A stretch of DNA of 64,000 nt, from assembly GCA_949524905.1 (NCBI GenBank), contig CATINC010000007.1, positions 353,872-417,871 of the forward strand, given 5' to 3'. The number at the start of each line of letters is the position of its first letter. The stretch's first letter is position 1. This DNA comes from Opitutia bacterium UBA7350. GTDB lineage: Bacteria > Verrucomicrobiota > Verrucomicrobiia > Opitutales > Coraliomargaritaceae. The notes below the pieces were generated by a model. The model was not told the DNA's origin. It saw nothing but the letters and a program-made list of their open reading frames with translations, and ran no database searches. This document shows positions 39,285 to 48,053 of this stretch, in pieces. Both the position numbers and the translations under genes were made by a program.

Positions 39285-39299
39285 AAATCACCAAGCTCC

Positions 39300-40316
39300 A
39301 TGAATTCAATTGCTGACCGTTTGGCACTTTCCTCTTGTTGGTGTTCCTCTCGCCATGAAGACGGTTACGCTATGGTTGAAGAAATGGTGCAGCTTGGATT
39401 TAAGCGAATTGAATTAAGCCATGGTATTCGCGTTTCTCTAGTGCCAGGAATTCTGAAGGCATTAGAGGAAAAAATGGTAGAGGTCGGGTCGGTGCATAAT
39501 TTTTGCCCATTGCCGCCGAGCGCTTGGCAGGCGGCGCCAAATCTTTTTGAACCTGCTTCGATTGACAAACGCGAACGGGATTTATGGCAACGTTATACCG
39601 AGCAAACCTTTGACTTTGCGGTAAAGGTAGGTGCCCCTAAAGTAGTCATGCACTCTGGAAGCGCTTGGTTTTTCTTTAGCTCACCGGAAGCCAAATTTGA
39701 AAAATGGATGACTCAACAAAAATTGGACTTGGTCGAATCCGCAAAGGCCGAGGCAGATGCAGTTCAAGTCGAGGTCAATGAGTTTGATCTTGAAACAGAA
39801 TTTTATTCTAGTGAAAAATTCAAAAACTGCCGTGACCGCACCATGCGCCGAATCAAGGGGGCTTCAAAAAAACCTCTGCGGTTTTTGAGTGAGAGTTATG
39901 CTGCCGTGGAGGCTTATGCTAAGGAGCGGGGTTTGCAATTAGGGCTTGAGAATCGCGAAGGATTGGAAGAGTTGCCGCGAGATAATGCCTTTCCTGAATT
40001 TATGGAAAAACTAGAGGATGCGGCCACGTTTGGATATTGGCACGATTCTGGTCACGCTCAGCTCAAGCACCGCATGGGCTTATTAGATCATCGTGCGCAT
40101 CTTGAGTCGATGGCATCGCGTCTCATCGGCTTTCATTTGCATGATGTTTCAGAGGGTGGTCGCGACCACCAGGTACCCGGCACAGGCACCATTGATTTTA
40201 AGATGGTTGCAGAATTTATTCGTCCTGAACACGCACTCGTGCTCGAGCTCAGCCCTTCACTCAGTTCTGACCAGGTGCATGCCTCCCGTGACTACTTGCT
40301 GGAGACCCTCGCATAA
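39300..40316 (+). CDS. Sugar phosphate isomerase/epimerase-like TIM-barrel protein
   Basis: Predicted xylose-isomerase-like TIM barrel of 338 residues. Recognisable strands and ligands are FKRIELSHG, VGSVHNFCPLPP, VVMHSG, LQLGLENREG (metal-ligand Glu), FGYWHDSGHAQ (Asp/His ligands) and IGFHLHDVSEGGRDHQVPGTGTIDF, where the HxHD and the G-x-G-x-I/V-D-F loop are typical of the family. A metal-dependent sugar isomerase or epimerase is expected; the substrate is not evident. An in-frame ATG at 39219 is rejected because the 27 extra codons would read through the rpsU terminator hairpin. No pathway neighbours help. Confidence 0.85.
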   Translation: MNSIADRLALSSCWCSSRHEDGYAMVEEMVQLGFKRIELSHGIRVSLVPGILKALEEKMVEVGSVHNFCPLPPSAWQAAPNLFEPASIDKRERDLWQRYTEQTFDFAVKVGAPKVVMHSGSAWFFFSSPEAKFEKWMTQQKLDLVESAKAEADAVQVEVNEFDLETEFYSSEKFKNCRDRTMRRIKGASKKPLRFLSESYAAVEAYAKERGLQLGLENREGLEELPRDNAFPEFMEKLEDAATFGYWHDSGHAQLKHRMGLLDHRAHLESMASRLIGFHLHDVSEGGRDHQVPGTGTIDFKMVAEFIRPEHALVLELSPSLSSDQVHASRDYLLETLA

Positions 40317-40479
40317 ATTAGGTTTTGTAAGTCTTTGGGCTTGCTTCTGTACTGATTTTTACCCACTTTTCAGCGCTTGTTTCATCGCATTCCCATGAAA
40401 CTAGCATAGATTAATTAAATAAATAACTAAAAGAAATTAACATTTCTCCCGGAGTTAACGCTCAGGGCTTTGAACGATC

Positions 40480-41295
40480 ATGATTAATACAACACCACAA
40501 GACCTGCTAGACGCAGGCGTACATTTCGGTCACCAACTTCGCCGCTGGAACCCGAAGTCCAAGCCGTACGTTTTCGACAACCGTAACGGTATTTCTATTA
40601 TCGACCTTGCGCAGACGCACGCCCTTCTTGAAAAGGCCTGTGAATTTATTGAGAGTACCATTGCTTCCGGAAAGGAAATTCTCTTTGTGGGCACCAAGAA
40701 GCAGGCTCAAGAAATTATGCGTGAAGCAGCTTCTGAATGCCAAATGCCCTTCTGCGTGAATCGTTGGATGGGTGGTGGACTCACTAATTTTACGACGATC
40801 AAAACTTCGCTTGCGAAGTACCGCAAGTTCCTGAAAATGGAACAAGTAGGTGAGCTTGAGAAACTTCCTGGCAAGGAAGAAGCCGCAATACGTCGGCAGA
40901 TGTCTCGCATGAACCGTAATTTCGAGGGGATTCTTGAAATCAAAGAATTGCCAGCAGCGCTCTTTGTGGTGGATACCCTTAACGAAGAGATTGCAGTTGC
41001 AGAAGCCAATCGTCTTGGCATACCGGTCATAGGTTTGGTGGACACCAATTCTGATCCCAGCGTGATCGACTATCCGATTCCAGGTAATGACGACGCGGTG
41101 AAGTCTATTCGTATCATTGTAGAGGCGATTATGGAAGCTGCTCAAAGTGGGCTTTCGCAACGGGACACCAAAAACATCCAAAAGGATGTCACTCCGCTCA
41201 AACGCGAGCAGATTTTTGAACAAGAGGATGTTGAAGTCACTTTACCCGAAGGTTACGGCGATGATGCTGAAAATGCCGAGACCAAGGCAGAGTAG
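40480..41295 (+). CDS. rpsB: 30S ribosomal protein uS2
   Basis: Ribosomal protein of the 30S body, 271 residues. Landmarks are LLDAGVHFGHQLRRWNPK, the KEILFVGTKKQAQ block, RWMGGGLTNFTTI, LPAALFVVDT and IPVIGLVDTNSDPSVIDYPIPGNDDA. The acidic C-terminal tail (EQEDVEVTLPEGYGDDAENAE) is lineage-specific. tsf follows after 47 bases, the conserved rpsB-tsf order. The 163-base upstream region contains the promoter, but I could not place it securely. Confidence 0.98.
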   Translation: MINTTPQDLLDAGVHFGHQLRRWNPKSKPYVFDNRNGISIIDLAQTHALLEKACEFIESTIASGKEILFVGTKKQAQEIMREAASECQMPFCVNRWMGGGLTNFTTIKTSLAKYRKFLKMEQVGELEKLPGKEEAAIRRQMSRMNRNFEGILEIKELPAALFVVDTLNEEIAVAEANRLGIPVIGLVDTNSDPSVIDYPIPGNDDAVKSIRIIVEAIMEAAQSGLSQRDTKNIQKDVTPLKREQIFEQEDVEVTLPEGYGDDAENAETKAE

Positions 41296-41342
41296 TAAAA
41301 CGACCCTCTTAAAATTTATAATAACTTCGATAGAATGATAAC

Positions 41343-41936
41343 ATGAGTGTACAAATTAACGCTAAAATGGTTGGTGAACTGCGCGAGAGCACAGGTGCTG
41401 GCCTTATGGATTGCAAGAAAGCCCTAGTTGAATGTGACGGGGATTTTGAAAAAGCGGGTGAATGGCTTCGCAAGAAGGGTATCGCTTCTGCGGCGAAGAA
41501 AGCTGGTCGCGAAGCAAGCGAAGGCTTGATCGATACTTACATCCATCTCGGTGGTAAAGTTGGAGTCCTTTGTGAAATCAATTGCGAAAGCGATTTCGTA
41601 GCTAAGACGGACGACTTTAAACAGTTTGTACGTGACATTGCCATGCACATTGCGGCCGCTAACCCAGTCTGCGTTTCTCGTGACGACATTGATGCTGATA
41701 TACTCGAGAAAGAACGTGAAGTTGCTCGTGGCCAAGCTGAAGGTAAGCCCGCTCAAGCGGTTGAAAAAATCGTAGAAGGGAAGGTAAACAAATACCTGAG
41801 CGAGAATTGTTTGCTAGAGCAAGCTTACGTAAAGGATCCAGATCAAACGGTACAACAAATCTTGACAGCGATGATCGCCAAAATGGGTGAAAATATGATG
41901 GTCAAACGTTTCGCACGTTTTCAGATCGGAGCCTAA
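41343..41936 (+). CDS. tsf: Translation elongation factor Ts
   Basis: Nucleotide exchange factor for EF-Tu. At 197 residues this is the short form, with a UBA-like N-terminal domain (VGELRESTGAGLMDCKKAL), the core LRKKGIASAAKKAGREASEG and CEINCESDFVAKTDDFKQF, and a C-terminal helix pair. The conserved EF-Tu-contacting TDDF and MCDCKKAL-like parts are present. It is the last gene of the rpsB-tsf operon, ended by a strong terminator. Confidence 0.97.
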   Translation: MSVQINAKMVGELRESTGAGLMDCKKALVECDGDFEKAGEWLRKKGIASAAKKAGREASEGLIDTYIHLGGKVGVLCEINCESDFVAKTDDFKQFVRDIAMHIAAANPVCVSRDDIDADILEKEREVARGQAEGKPAQAVEKIVEGKVNKYLSENCLLEQAYVKDPDQTVQQILTAMIAKMGENMMVKRFARFQIGA

Positions 41937-41954
41937 ACGGGTCTATTCTTTTTC

Positions 41955-41986
41955 AAAAAAACCAGCTTCTTTGGGGCTGGTTTTTT
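41955..41986 (+). terminator. Rho-independent terminator after tsf
   Basis: ACCAGC (41961-41966) pairs with GCTGGT (41976-41981), flanked by A and T runs that extend the stem to about 11 base pairs and supply the U-tract. It ends the rpsB-tsf operon and could work in both directions. Confidence 0.88.
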
Positions 41987-42057
41987 GTTAGATCACTTGG
42001 GTGGACTGATAAAAAGATCACACTTGCGTTTATATCTGTGTTTAAGAGCCTTTAATT

Positions 42058-43152
42058 ATGGGCAAACAAAGATACATTGTTATTATGGCTGGGGGTCGAG
42101 GGGAACGTTTTTGGCCTGAGAGTCGGCTCGCGCAACCCAAACAGTTGCTGCCGATCGTGGGCGAAAAAGCCATGCTGGCGCAAACGATTGAACGCTTATC
42201 TGGACTGATAGCGATGGGAGATATTTTTGTAATAACTAACGCTGAACAACGTGATGCAGTCTTGTCGGTATGCCCGGAGCTGGATCCTGAAAAGGTCATT
42301 GGGGAACCGGTCGGACGCGATACTGCGGCAGCCGTTGCTTTGGCGACTGTTCTTGTACGGCGTGAAGATTCCAATGCGACATTTGCGATGCTGCCTGCCG
42401 ATGCGGTTATTCATGATGCGGCCGGTTTACGTACAACTCTAAAAGCTGCCTTTGAGGCTGCGGAAGCGGACCTTGTTTTGGCGACCATAGGAATAACAGC
42501 GACCCATCCTGCGACGGGCTACGGTTACATTCAACAAGGCAAAGTACGCGGCGAGTTCAGCGGCAGTAAGGTTTATGAAGTTGCTCGTTTTATAGAGAAA
42601 CCCAACAGCGCCACAGCGCAGGGATATTTGAAAGACGGTGGTTATTTTTGGAATGCCGGAATCTTTATCTGGTCGGTCAAAAGCATCGCATCGGAATTTG
42701 AGAGGAGTACGCCGGCTTTGTGGTCTACCCTGGAGGTAATTAATACGGGTTTGGAAAAAGGCGAGCAATTGGATGCTCTTTTAGCTACGCATTATCCATT
42801 ACTGGAGAAGATTTCTGTGGATTATGCTATTATTGAGAAAGCCAAGAATGTGGTTATGTTAGAAAGCCGCTTTGATTGGGATGATGTTGGTGAATGGCCG
42901 GCAGTCGCCCGGCATTACCCTGCAGATGAAGATGGAAATGTGGTTCGTGGGGAAGCACATCTTAGTAATTCAAACGGAAATATTGTTTTTAACCGCGATC
43001 CGAATCACCTCGTTGCTCTTTTGGGGGTTGAGGATTTAGTGGTCGTCAAAACAGAGGATGCTACGCTGGTATGCCGACGGGATCAGGCACAAGCCATCAA
43101 GGATATGGTGAAGGCGATAGGTGCAGAAGCGGCGTACCGGCATTTGCTATAA
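42058..43152 (+). CDS. Mannose-1-phosphate guanylyltransferase
   Basis: Makes GDP-mannose from mannose 1-phosphate and GTP. The 364 residues contain the nucleotidyltransferase signature MAGGRGERFWPESR with PKQLL, the LPADAVIHD block, the GYGYIQ segment, FIEKPN, and YFWNAGIFIW, all typical of the ManC/RfbM family without the fused phosphomannose isomerase domain. GDP-mannose is the precursor of GDP-fucose, so this enzyme may feed the two fucosyltransferases at the far end of the window; that link is inference. ruvX follows 11 bases later. Confidence 0.92.
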   Translation: MGKQRYIVIMAGGRGERFWPESRLAQPKQLLPIVGEKAMLAQTIERLSGLIAMGDIFVITNAEQRDAVLSVCPELDPEKVIGEPVGRDTAAAVALATVLVRREDSNATFAMLPADAVIHDAAGLRTTLKAAFEAAEADLVLATIGITATHPATGYGYIQQGKVRGEFSGSKVYEVARFIEKPNSATAQGYLKDGGYFWNAGIFIWSVKSIASEFERSTPALWSTLEVINTGLEKGEQLDALLATHYPLLEKISVDYAIIEKAKNVVMLESRFDWDDVGEWPAVARHYPADEDGNVVRGEAHLSNSNGNIVFNRDPNHLVALLGVEDLVVVKTEDATLVCRRDQAQAIKDMVKAIGAEAAYRHLL

Positions 43153-43163
43153 TTCACTGGTTT

Positions 43164-43598
43164 ATGAATTATCTCGGTATGGATTGGGGGGAGAAGCGAA
43201 TTGGACTAGCCTTTGCGGATTCTCTGGGAATCGCAGTGCCACTGCCTGCAGCGATAGCATCTACAAAGCAGGCACGGATGCAGCAGATTCAAGCCGCTAT
43301 TTTAGAACGCAAAGTGGATGTCCTCATTGTAGGTTATCCTGTCAATATGGATGGCAGTGTCGGCTTCAAGGCTAAGGAAGTGGATGTATTTATTTCAGTA
43401 TTAGAGGGTCGATTTAAATTACCGGTGCATCGAGTGGATGAACGCTTGTCGAGTCATTCAGTGGAGCAGCACCTTAAGGGATCAAAGAAAAAGCCAGACC
43501 GCCGGAGCGGAGCTATTGATTCCAGTGCGGCAGCACTTATTTTACAGGATTTCCTTGAGGAGCGAAATTTTCGCAAGGGTGGGTTGAGCGAGTTTTAA
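43164..43598 (+). CDS. ruvX: Putative pre-16S rRNA nuclease / Holliday junction resolvase YqgF
   Basis: RNase H-fold nuclease of 144 residues that matures the 5' end of 16S rRNA in E. coli. The first metal-binding Asp is in LGMDWGEKRIGLAFAD; later conserved parts are VLIVGYPVNMDGSVG, VHRVDERLSS and the closing Asp in AIDSSAAALILQDFL. The ATG at 43164 is chosen because the catalytic Asp always lies within the first ten residues; 31 upstream codons in frame overlap the guanylyltransferase gene. Its TAA interlocks with the stop of the convergent SulP gene (TTAA). Confidence 0.93.
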   Translation: MNYLGMDWGEKRIGLAFADSLGIAVPLPAAIASTKQARMQQIQAAILERKVDVLIVGYPVNMDGSVGFKAKEVDVFISVLEGRFKLPVHRVDERLSSHSVEQHLKGSKKKPDRRSGAIDSSAAALILQDFLEERNFRKGGLSEF

Positions 43599-45403
43599 TC
43601 GCGTTTGCCTTGTTTCATTTGATCGCGAACAGAATCGATGTAGATCGAAACATTTGCCTCATCATGGCCGAGTTGTTCTTTTGCGCGCTTGAGTGCTTTT
43701 GCGGTTGAAAGGGTTGGATTGTGAGGATCGTCCTCGAAAATATTGCGCGATTCAAGGTATTGGTGGAGGCGAGCATTTTTAAGTACACGGATAAGGTCTG
43801 CTTTTACTTCACTTAGAATAAGGTAGCGCCCCATTTCATTCATGTAGTGCACCAATTCCTCTAGCGCCATAACGCCAGAAGCATCCATGTGGTGAGCGTT
43901 GCGCATTTTAAGGATCACAATTTTGAGATTGGGGTCTTCGCAGATGCGCCGCATCTGATCTCGAAAAAGATCAGCGGCACCAAAAAATAGTTCTCCTTCT
44001 ACGTGGACAATGGAGACCTCCGGAGTGTTGCGCTCCTGAGGGTTTGCCATTTCAGCAAGTTGGCCGTTATCATTAAAAGTATACTCTACCATTTCTGGAC
44101 GCGCGGCCTTCTTTAGGAAGAGCATGATAGAAATTGCGACGCCTGAATAAATGGCAGTATCTAAGGGAAGCAGGAGACCGCTAAGGAAGGTTACCGTAAA
44201 AACAATGGCATCGGAGCGGGTCGCGTGTGTGACGATGCGGATGGCTTTGGTGTTAATTAGAGCAATACCAATGGTGATAACTAAGACCGCGAGCACACAC
44301 TGGGGAATATAGAGAGTAAGGGGTCCAATGAGAAAAGCACCGATAAGAACAAGAGCACCGCTGATAAGGCTCGCAACAGGCGTACGTCCTTTGCTGGCTT
44401 CGCTTAAAGTAGAGCGAGTCAGGGAACCTGAGGCAGGCATACCTGAGCAAAAGGCACAAGCGATGTTGGACATCCCAATGGAAAACATGGCTTGGTTCGC
44501 GTCGAGTCGTGCGCCGGTTTTAGCTGCGAGGGATTTTCCGATAGAGAGACCCTCTAGCACACAGAGTAAAGCAATAGCGAGGGCAGGGCTTACCAACATT
44601 CTGAAGTATTCGCTGCTGATATTTGGCAAGCCGATTGCCCAAGTGCTGGCATCAATAGCGCTCAAGTGTTGAATGCCAGTTTGCGATTCGGGTCCGATTA
44701 AAAAAGCATCTAGGGTGCTGACAATGACGAGAGATATTGCGACATTGGGTAGGATACGAAGCCGCCAGTTAAGGAGAAGGTAAACGAGGGCAGTTATTAC
44801 GCTCACCAGCACAGTCAGCCAGTGGATCGAATCAAATGAATCTACCATCAACCGGATAGACTCAAAAAAGGTTGCGCTTTTAACTTCCATTTCGAGGCCA
44901 AGGGCCTTCGGAATTTGATTGGCAATAATAAGAAGAGCAGCAGCCGTGATATAGCCTGTGATAACCGAGCGGGAAATATATTGTACCAGATTAGCAACTC
45001 TGAAGTAGGCGCCCATCGCGATGAAGCAGCCTGTCAACAGAATCAGCAGCGGGACGTATGCTACCTTGTCGATTCCGGTAATGCCCATACTAGCAAAAGT
45101 AGAGAACAGCATTACCGCAGTCGCATTAGTTGGACCGAGGGTGATGAAACGACTCTTTGAGAAAATGGGCGCAATAATACAGGCTACTGCAGATCCATAA
45201 ATACCGAATTGGATGGGAAGACCTGCGATCAGGGCATAAGCCATACCTTGCGGAAAAGCGAGTAGAGCAACATTGATTCCAGCTCTTAAGTCTCCGCTAA
45301 AGTAATCCGTTTGGTAGCCCGTAAGCGTGAAGCGCAAGGGGAAAAACTGAAGCGTGTTATAGCGACGTGCTGCCTGTATCGATTTCTTAAAAAACTGAAT
45401 CAT
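43595..45403 (-). CDS. SulP-family inorganic anion transporter with STAS domain
   Basis: Inner-membrane carrier of the SLC26/SulP family, for sulfate, bicarbonate or similar anions. From the ATG at 45403 it has 602 residues; a GTG nine bases upstream is an alternative. The membrane domain opens with the signature DLRAGINVALLAFPQGMAYALIAGLP and has about 12-14 helices, including GMPASGSLTRSTLSEASKGRTP. A cytoplasmic STAS domain (about 445-560) contains HHMDASGVMALEEL, with the Ser position that is phosphorylated in anti-sigma antagonists. The substrate cannot be assigned from sequence. No carbonic anhydrase gene is adjacent. Confidence 0.93.
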   Translation of the reverse strand: MIQFFKKSIQAARRYNTLQFFPLRFTLTGYQTDYFSGDLRAGINVALLAFPQGMAYALIAGLPIQFGIYGSAVACIIAPIFSKSRFITLGPTNATAVMLFSTFASMGITGIDKVAYVPLLILLTGCFIAMGAYFRVANLVQYISRSVITGYITAAALLIIANQIPKALGLEMEVKSATFFESIRLMVDSFDSIHWLTVLVSVITALVYLLLNWRLRILPNVAISLVIVSTLDAFLIGPESQTGIQHLSAIDASTWAIGLPNISSEYFRMLVSPALAIALLCVLEGLSIGKSLAAKTGARLDANQAMFSIGMSNIACAFCSGMPASGSLTRSTLSEASKGRTPVASLISGALVLIGAFLIGPLTLYIPQCVLAVLVITIGIALINTKAIRIVTHATRSDAIVFTVTFLSGLLLPLDTAIYSGVAISIMLFLKKAARPEMVEYTFNDNGQLAEMANPQERNTPEVSIVHVEGELFFGAADLFRDQMRRICEDPNLKIVILKMRNAHHMDASGVMALEELVHYMNEMGRYLILSEVKADLIRVLKNARLHQYLESRNIFEDDPHNPTLSTAKALKRAKEQLGHDEANVSIYIDSVRDQMKQGKRD

Positions 45404-45506
45404 TACATCCACTCAATTAGCGTCGTGAAGATGCCTGAGAGAGGCGAGCCCCACTTTGTTTGTTACAAGTTTAAATTGTTTATTCAGACTTTACGGCTGG
45501 CAATGC

Positions 45507-46292
45507 CTAATCGCTTGGATACAGGGTTTTCATAACTTCGTGATGGAGGTTTGCTTTGGCGGCGATAATGCAGCGTTCGTCGAAGGCATCGCCTCCTTTC
45601 CATCCGGTCACTTTGAAGCCAGCGCCTTCTAGGCAGGGCAGGATGGCGGCGCAGTCCCAAATTTCCATGAGCGGGTCACACATAATATCAATGAAGCCTG
45701 AACACAGCAGAATGTATCCTCCAGCGTCGCCCCAAGAGCGATAAAGAGCGGTCTTCGGGGGGAGGTCATCCCAGCGAGCAGAATTTTGCCAAAGGGTGGG
45801 GCGGATTGGATCGGTCGTGCACAAAGTCGCTTCTGAAAGGCTTGCGGTTTGGCGCCCCTGTACAGGTTTGCCATTTAGGGTGGTTTCGTGGCAATCTCCA
45901 AGGATGAGTTGTTGGCTGATGGGTTGGTTGATTGCGCCAATTATGGGACGTCCTTTGTGGAGGAGCGCGATTAGGGTCGCAAAGAGAGGAACCCCTGAAA
46001 TGAAAGACTTGGTTCCGTCTACTGGATCCAGCACCCAAACAAATTCTGCATCCTCACGTTCTTTCCCGTATTCTTCACCGATGATGCCATGATCTGGATA
46101 GCGTTCATGTATGATTTTACGGATGCGTTTTTCGGCATTGCGATCGGCAAGTGTGACCGGGGTAGCGTCCGACTTGCGTTCTATTTCGACTTCTGGGCCA
46201 TAGTGCGGAATGATTTCTTTGGCAGCTTCGTGGCAGAGTTCTACCGCAAAGGCTTTAAAAATTTTTTTTTGTTCGGTGCTGAGTTCGGGCAT
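45507..46292 (-). CDS. Inositol-monophosphatase-family phosphatase (HisN-like)
   Basis: Magnesium-dependent sugar or amino-alcohol phosphatase of 261 residues from the ATG at 46292. It has the metal-site motifs GEEYG, WVLDPVDGTKSF and EIWDCAAILPCLEGAG, with the substrate-loop SWGDAGGY. The DxxDGTxxF plus WDxA pattern places it with the histidinol-phosphatase (HisN) and inositol-monophosphatase clade. The RSWGD and early EKRIRKII features favour the HisN-like branch, but no his genes are close. Upstream in-frame codons (25) lack homology and are omitted. It is divergent from the exonuclease gene. Confidence 0.87.
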   Translation of the reverse strand: MPELSTEQKKIFKAFAVELCHEAAKEIIPHYGPEVEIERKSDATPVTLADRNAEKRIRKIIHERYPDHGIIGEEYGKEREDAEFVWVLDPVDGTKSFISGVPLFATLIALLHKGRPIIGAINQPISQQLILGDCHETTLNGKPVQGRQTASLSEATLCTTDPIRPTLWQNSARWDDLPPKTALYRSWGDAGGYILLCSGFIDIMCDPLMEIWDCAAILPCLEGAGFKVTGWKGGDAFDERCIIAAKANLHHEVMKTLYPSD

Positions 46293-46408
46293 AACAATCA
46301 AATCGTATATGAGGAACTTGTCGGTTCCTCTCGGCGGAAGCAATCGCAGAAGTATGAAAAAACGCACTCGATGTTCGACCTGTGGCGTAGCTCCCGCACA
46401 CTGAAGGT

Positions 46409-47083
46409 ATGTTGAAAACTCCCGTACATGTGATCGATTTTGAAGGAAGTCGTCGAAGCGGCATCGTGGAGTATGGCGTGGTGACTTTACTGGAGGGGCG
46501 CATCACCGAAACCCGTACCCGTTTGTGTGCTCCGACGGGTGAAATGCAGGCGCGGGAAATTCAGCAACATGGCATTGGGCAGGCGCTTTTAGGGAATGCC
46601 AAACCTTTCAGTGAGGATTGGGATTATTTTGCAGGCTTGCGTTCCAGTGGACCGCTCTGTGCACACAATGCAGGCTATGAAGATGCTCTTTTGAAAGATG
46701 TCTGGTCTTGCCCGCGTCGATCCCTAGATTTTGCTCGACCCGATTCAGGTGCTGAAATTGCAACATGGGGGCCTTGGTTGGACACGCTTCAGTTATACCG
46801 CCATCTATATCCTGACCTCGCACGTCACAATCTGAGCGCACTGATTGAAATCTTTGAACTGACTAAAAAACTACAAACATTTGCCTTGAAATTTTGCCCT
46901 GAAACGCGCTGTCGTTTTCATTCTGCACTCTATGATGCGCTTGCTTCCGCTTGCCTGTTATTGCATTTGTTTCAAGAACCCGCCTTAAAAGAAGTGACGC
47001 TCACCTGGTTACTTCAACAGAGTGCCTCCTCCGACAACGCCCGCGAAGCCCTCAGCCAAATTGAATTCCCCGACGATGCCTGA
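46409..47083 (+). CDS. DEDDh 3'-5' exonuclease (DnaQ-like)
   Basis: Stand-alone exonuclease of 224 residues. The acidic catalytic residues are Asp10 and Glu12 in VIDFEG, an Asp in AHNAGYEDALL, and the closing His and Asp in CRFHSALYDALAS, which is the DEDDh arrangement of DnaQ and RNase T. There is no polymerase or helicase domain. It could proofread, process RNA ends or act in repair; the substrate is unknown. GAAGG precedes the ATG. Its last eight bases overlap the fmt start, so the two are translated from one message. Confidence 0.88.
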   Translation: MLKTPVHVIDFEGSRRSGIVEYGVVTLLEGRITETRTRLCAPTGEMQAREIQQHGIGQALLGNAKPFSEDWDYFAGLRSSGPLCAHNAGYEDALLKDVWSCPRRSLDFARPDSGAEIATWGPWLDTLQLYRHLYPDLARHNLSALIEIFELTKKLQTFALKFCPETRCRFHSALYDALASACLLLHLFQEPALKEVTLTWLLQQSASSDNAREALSQIEFPDDA

Positions 47084-48053
47084 CGCTAAAATCATCTTTT
47101 TTGGCTCGGATGCTATTTGCCTTCCGGTCTTGAATTATCTCCACGAACACAAGGCGGGGGTAAGCTTGCATGCATTGATTTCGCAACCCGATCGTCCGAG
47201 TGGACGAGGGAAACAATTACAATCCAACCCGGCTGCCACTTGGGCACAAGAAAACGGAGTGACGCTCCTTCAGCCTGATAAACCGGACAACGATTTAGCA
47301 GAATGGATCAGAGCAGAAGGGGTTCAAATTTCCTTAGTGATGGCATACGGGCACTTTTTGCCATCTGCTGTGCGCGCAGCCAGTGCGGGTGGGATATTTA
47401 ACTTTCACGGATCCATACTGCCGGCCTACCGAGGCGCATCTCCAGTGGAAACTGCCCTTGCTGAAGGTGACCACGAGACAGGGGTCAGCTTGATGGAAGT
47501 AGGGGCCGCGATGGATGCTGGCGGGGTATGTGATATAAAACGGCTCGAGATTCAAACAACCGATACTTCACAAATTTTACGTGAACGCCTTGGTAAAGCA
47601 GTAGTGCCATTACTTAAGCGCAACTTAGCTGGATTACTGGATGGCAACCTTTCCTTTAAACCGCAGGAGGCAGGTGCAGTCACTTACTGTCGTAAAATTC
47701 AAAAGTGCGATGGGATTTTGGATTTTGATTTAAGTGCAAGGCAATTGGAGTGTCGTTTGCGCGCCTTTAGTCCTTGGCCTGGGGGAGCATTTGAATATGA
47801 AGGAACCACGATCAAAGTTGGGCGCGCAACTGTGATTTCTAATCTTACTAAGGTAGTTGAGGGGACGGTTATCTCTGCAGATGCTCAGGGTTTAGCGATA
47901 GCGACTGGTTCTGGGGTACTCTGTGTCCATGAACTACAACGTCCCGGTGGGCGAATGCTTGCAGCGGGGGAATTCCTGCGCGGGTTTGGTATAAAAGTGG
48001 GAGCGGTGCTTAGGGGTGCAAAGTCTGTCCCACTGGTGCGTAAGGAACTTTAG
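47076..48053 (+). CDS. fmt: Methionyl-tRNA formyltransferase
   Basis: Formylates initiator Met-tRNA with 10-formyltetrahydrofolate. From the ATG at 47076 it has 325 residues. The N-terminal domain shows IIFFGSDAICLPVL, SQPDRPSGRGK, and the catalytic Asn and His in GIFNFHGSILPAYRGASPVETAL with a later Asp in METG-like VSLMEVGAAMDAG. The C-terminal domain binds tRNA through ARQLECRLRAFSPWPGGAF. The start overlaps the exonuclease stop by eight bases. The end interlocks with the stop codon of the convergent permease (TTAG, 48050-48053). Confidence 0.95.
   Translation: MPDAKIIFFGSDAICLPVLNYLHEHKAGVSLHALISQPDRPSGRGKQLQSNPAATWAQENGVTLLQPDKPDNDLAEWIRAEGVQISLVMAYGHFLPSAVRAASAGGIFNFHGSILPAYRGASPVETALAEGDHETGVSLMEVGAAMDAGGVCDIKRLEIQTTDTSQILRERLGKAVVPLLKRNLAGLLDGNLSFKPQEAGAVTYCRKIQKCDGILDFDLSARQLECRLRAFSPWPGGAFEYEGTTIKVGRATVISNLTKVVEGTVISADAQGLAIATGSGVLCVHELQRPGGRMLAAGEFLRGFGIKVGAVLRGAKSVPLVRKEL

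Noticed and set aside
39219..39299. Longer N-terminus for the sugar isomerase-like gene
   Set aside because: Those codons pass through the rpsU terminator hairpin and are low-complexity; the ATG at 39300 fits the family better.
40507..41223. A 238-codon minus-strand open frame opposite rpsB
   Set aside because: Opposite a strongly conserved ribosomal protein gene; codon bias of highly expressed genes often leaves antisense frames open.
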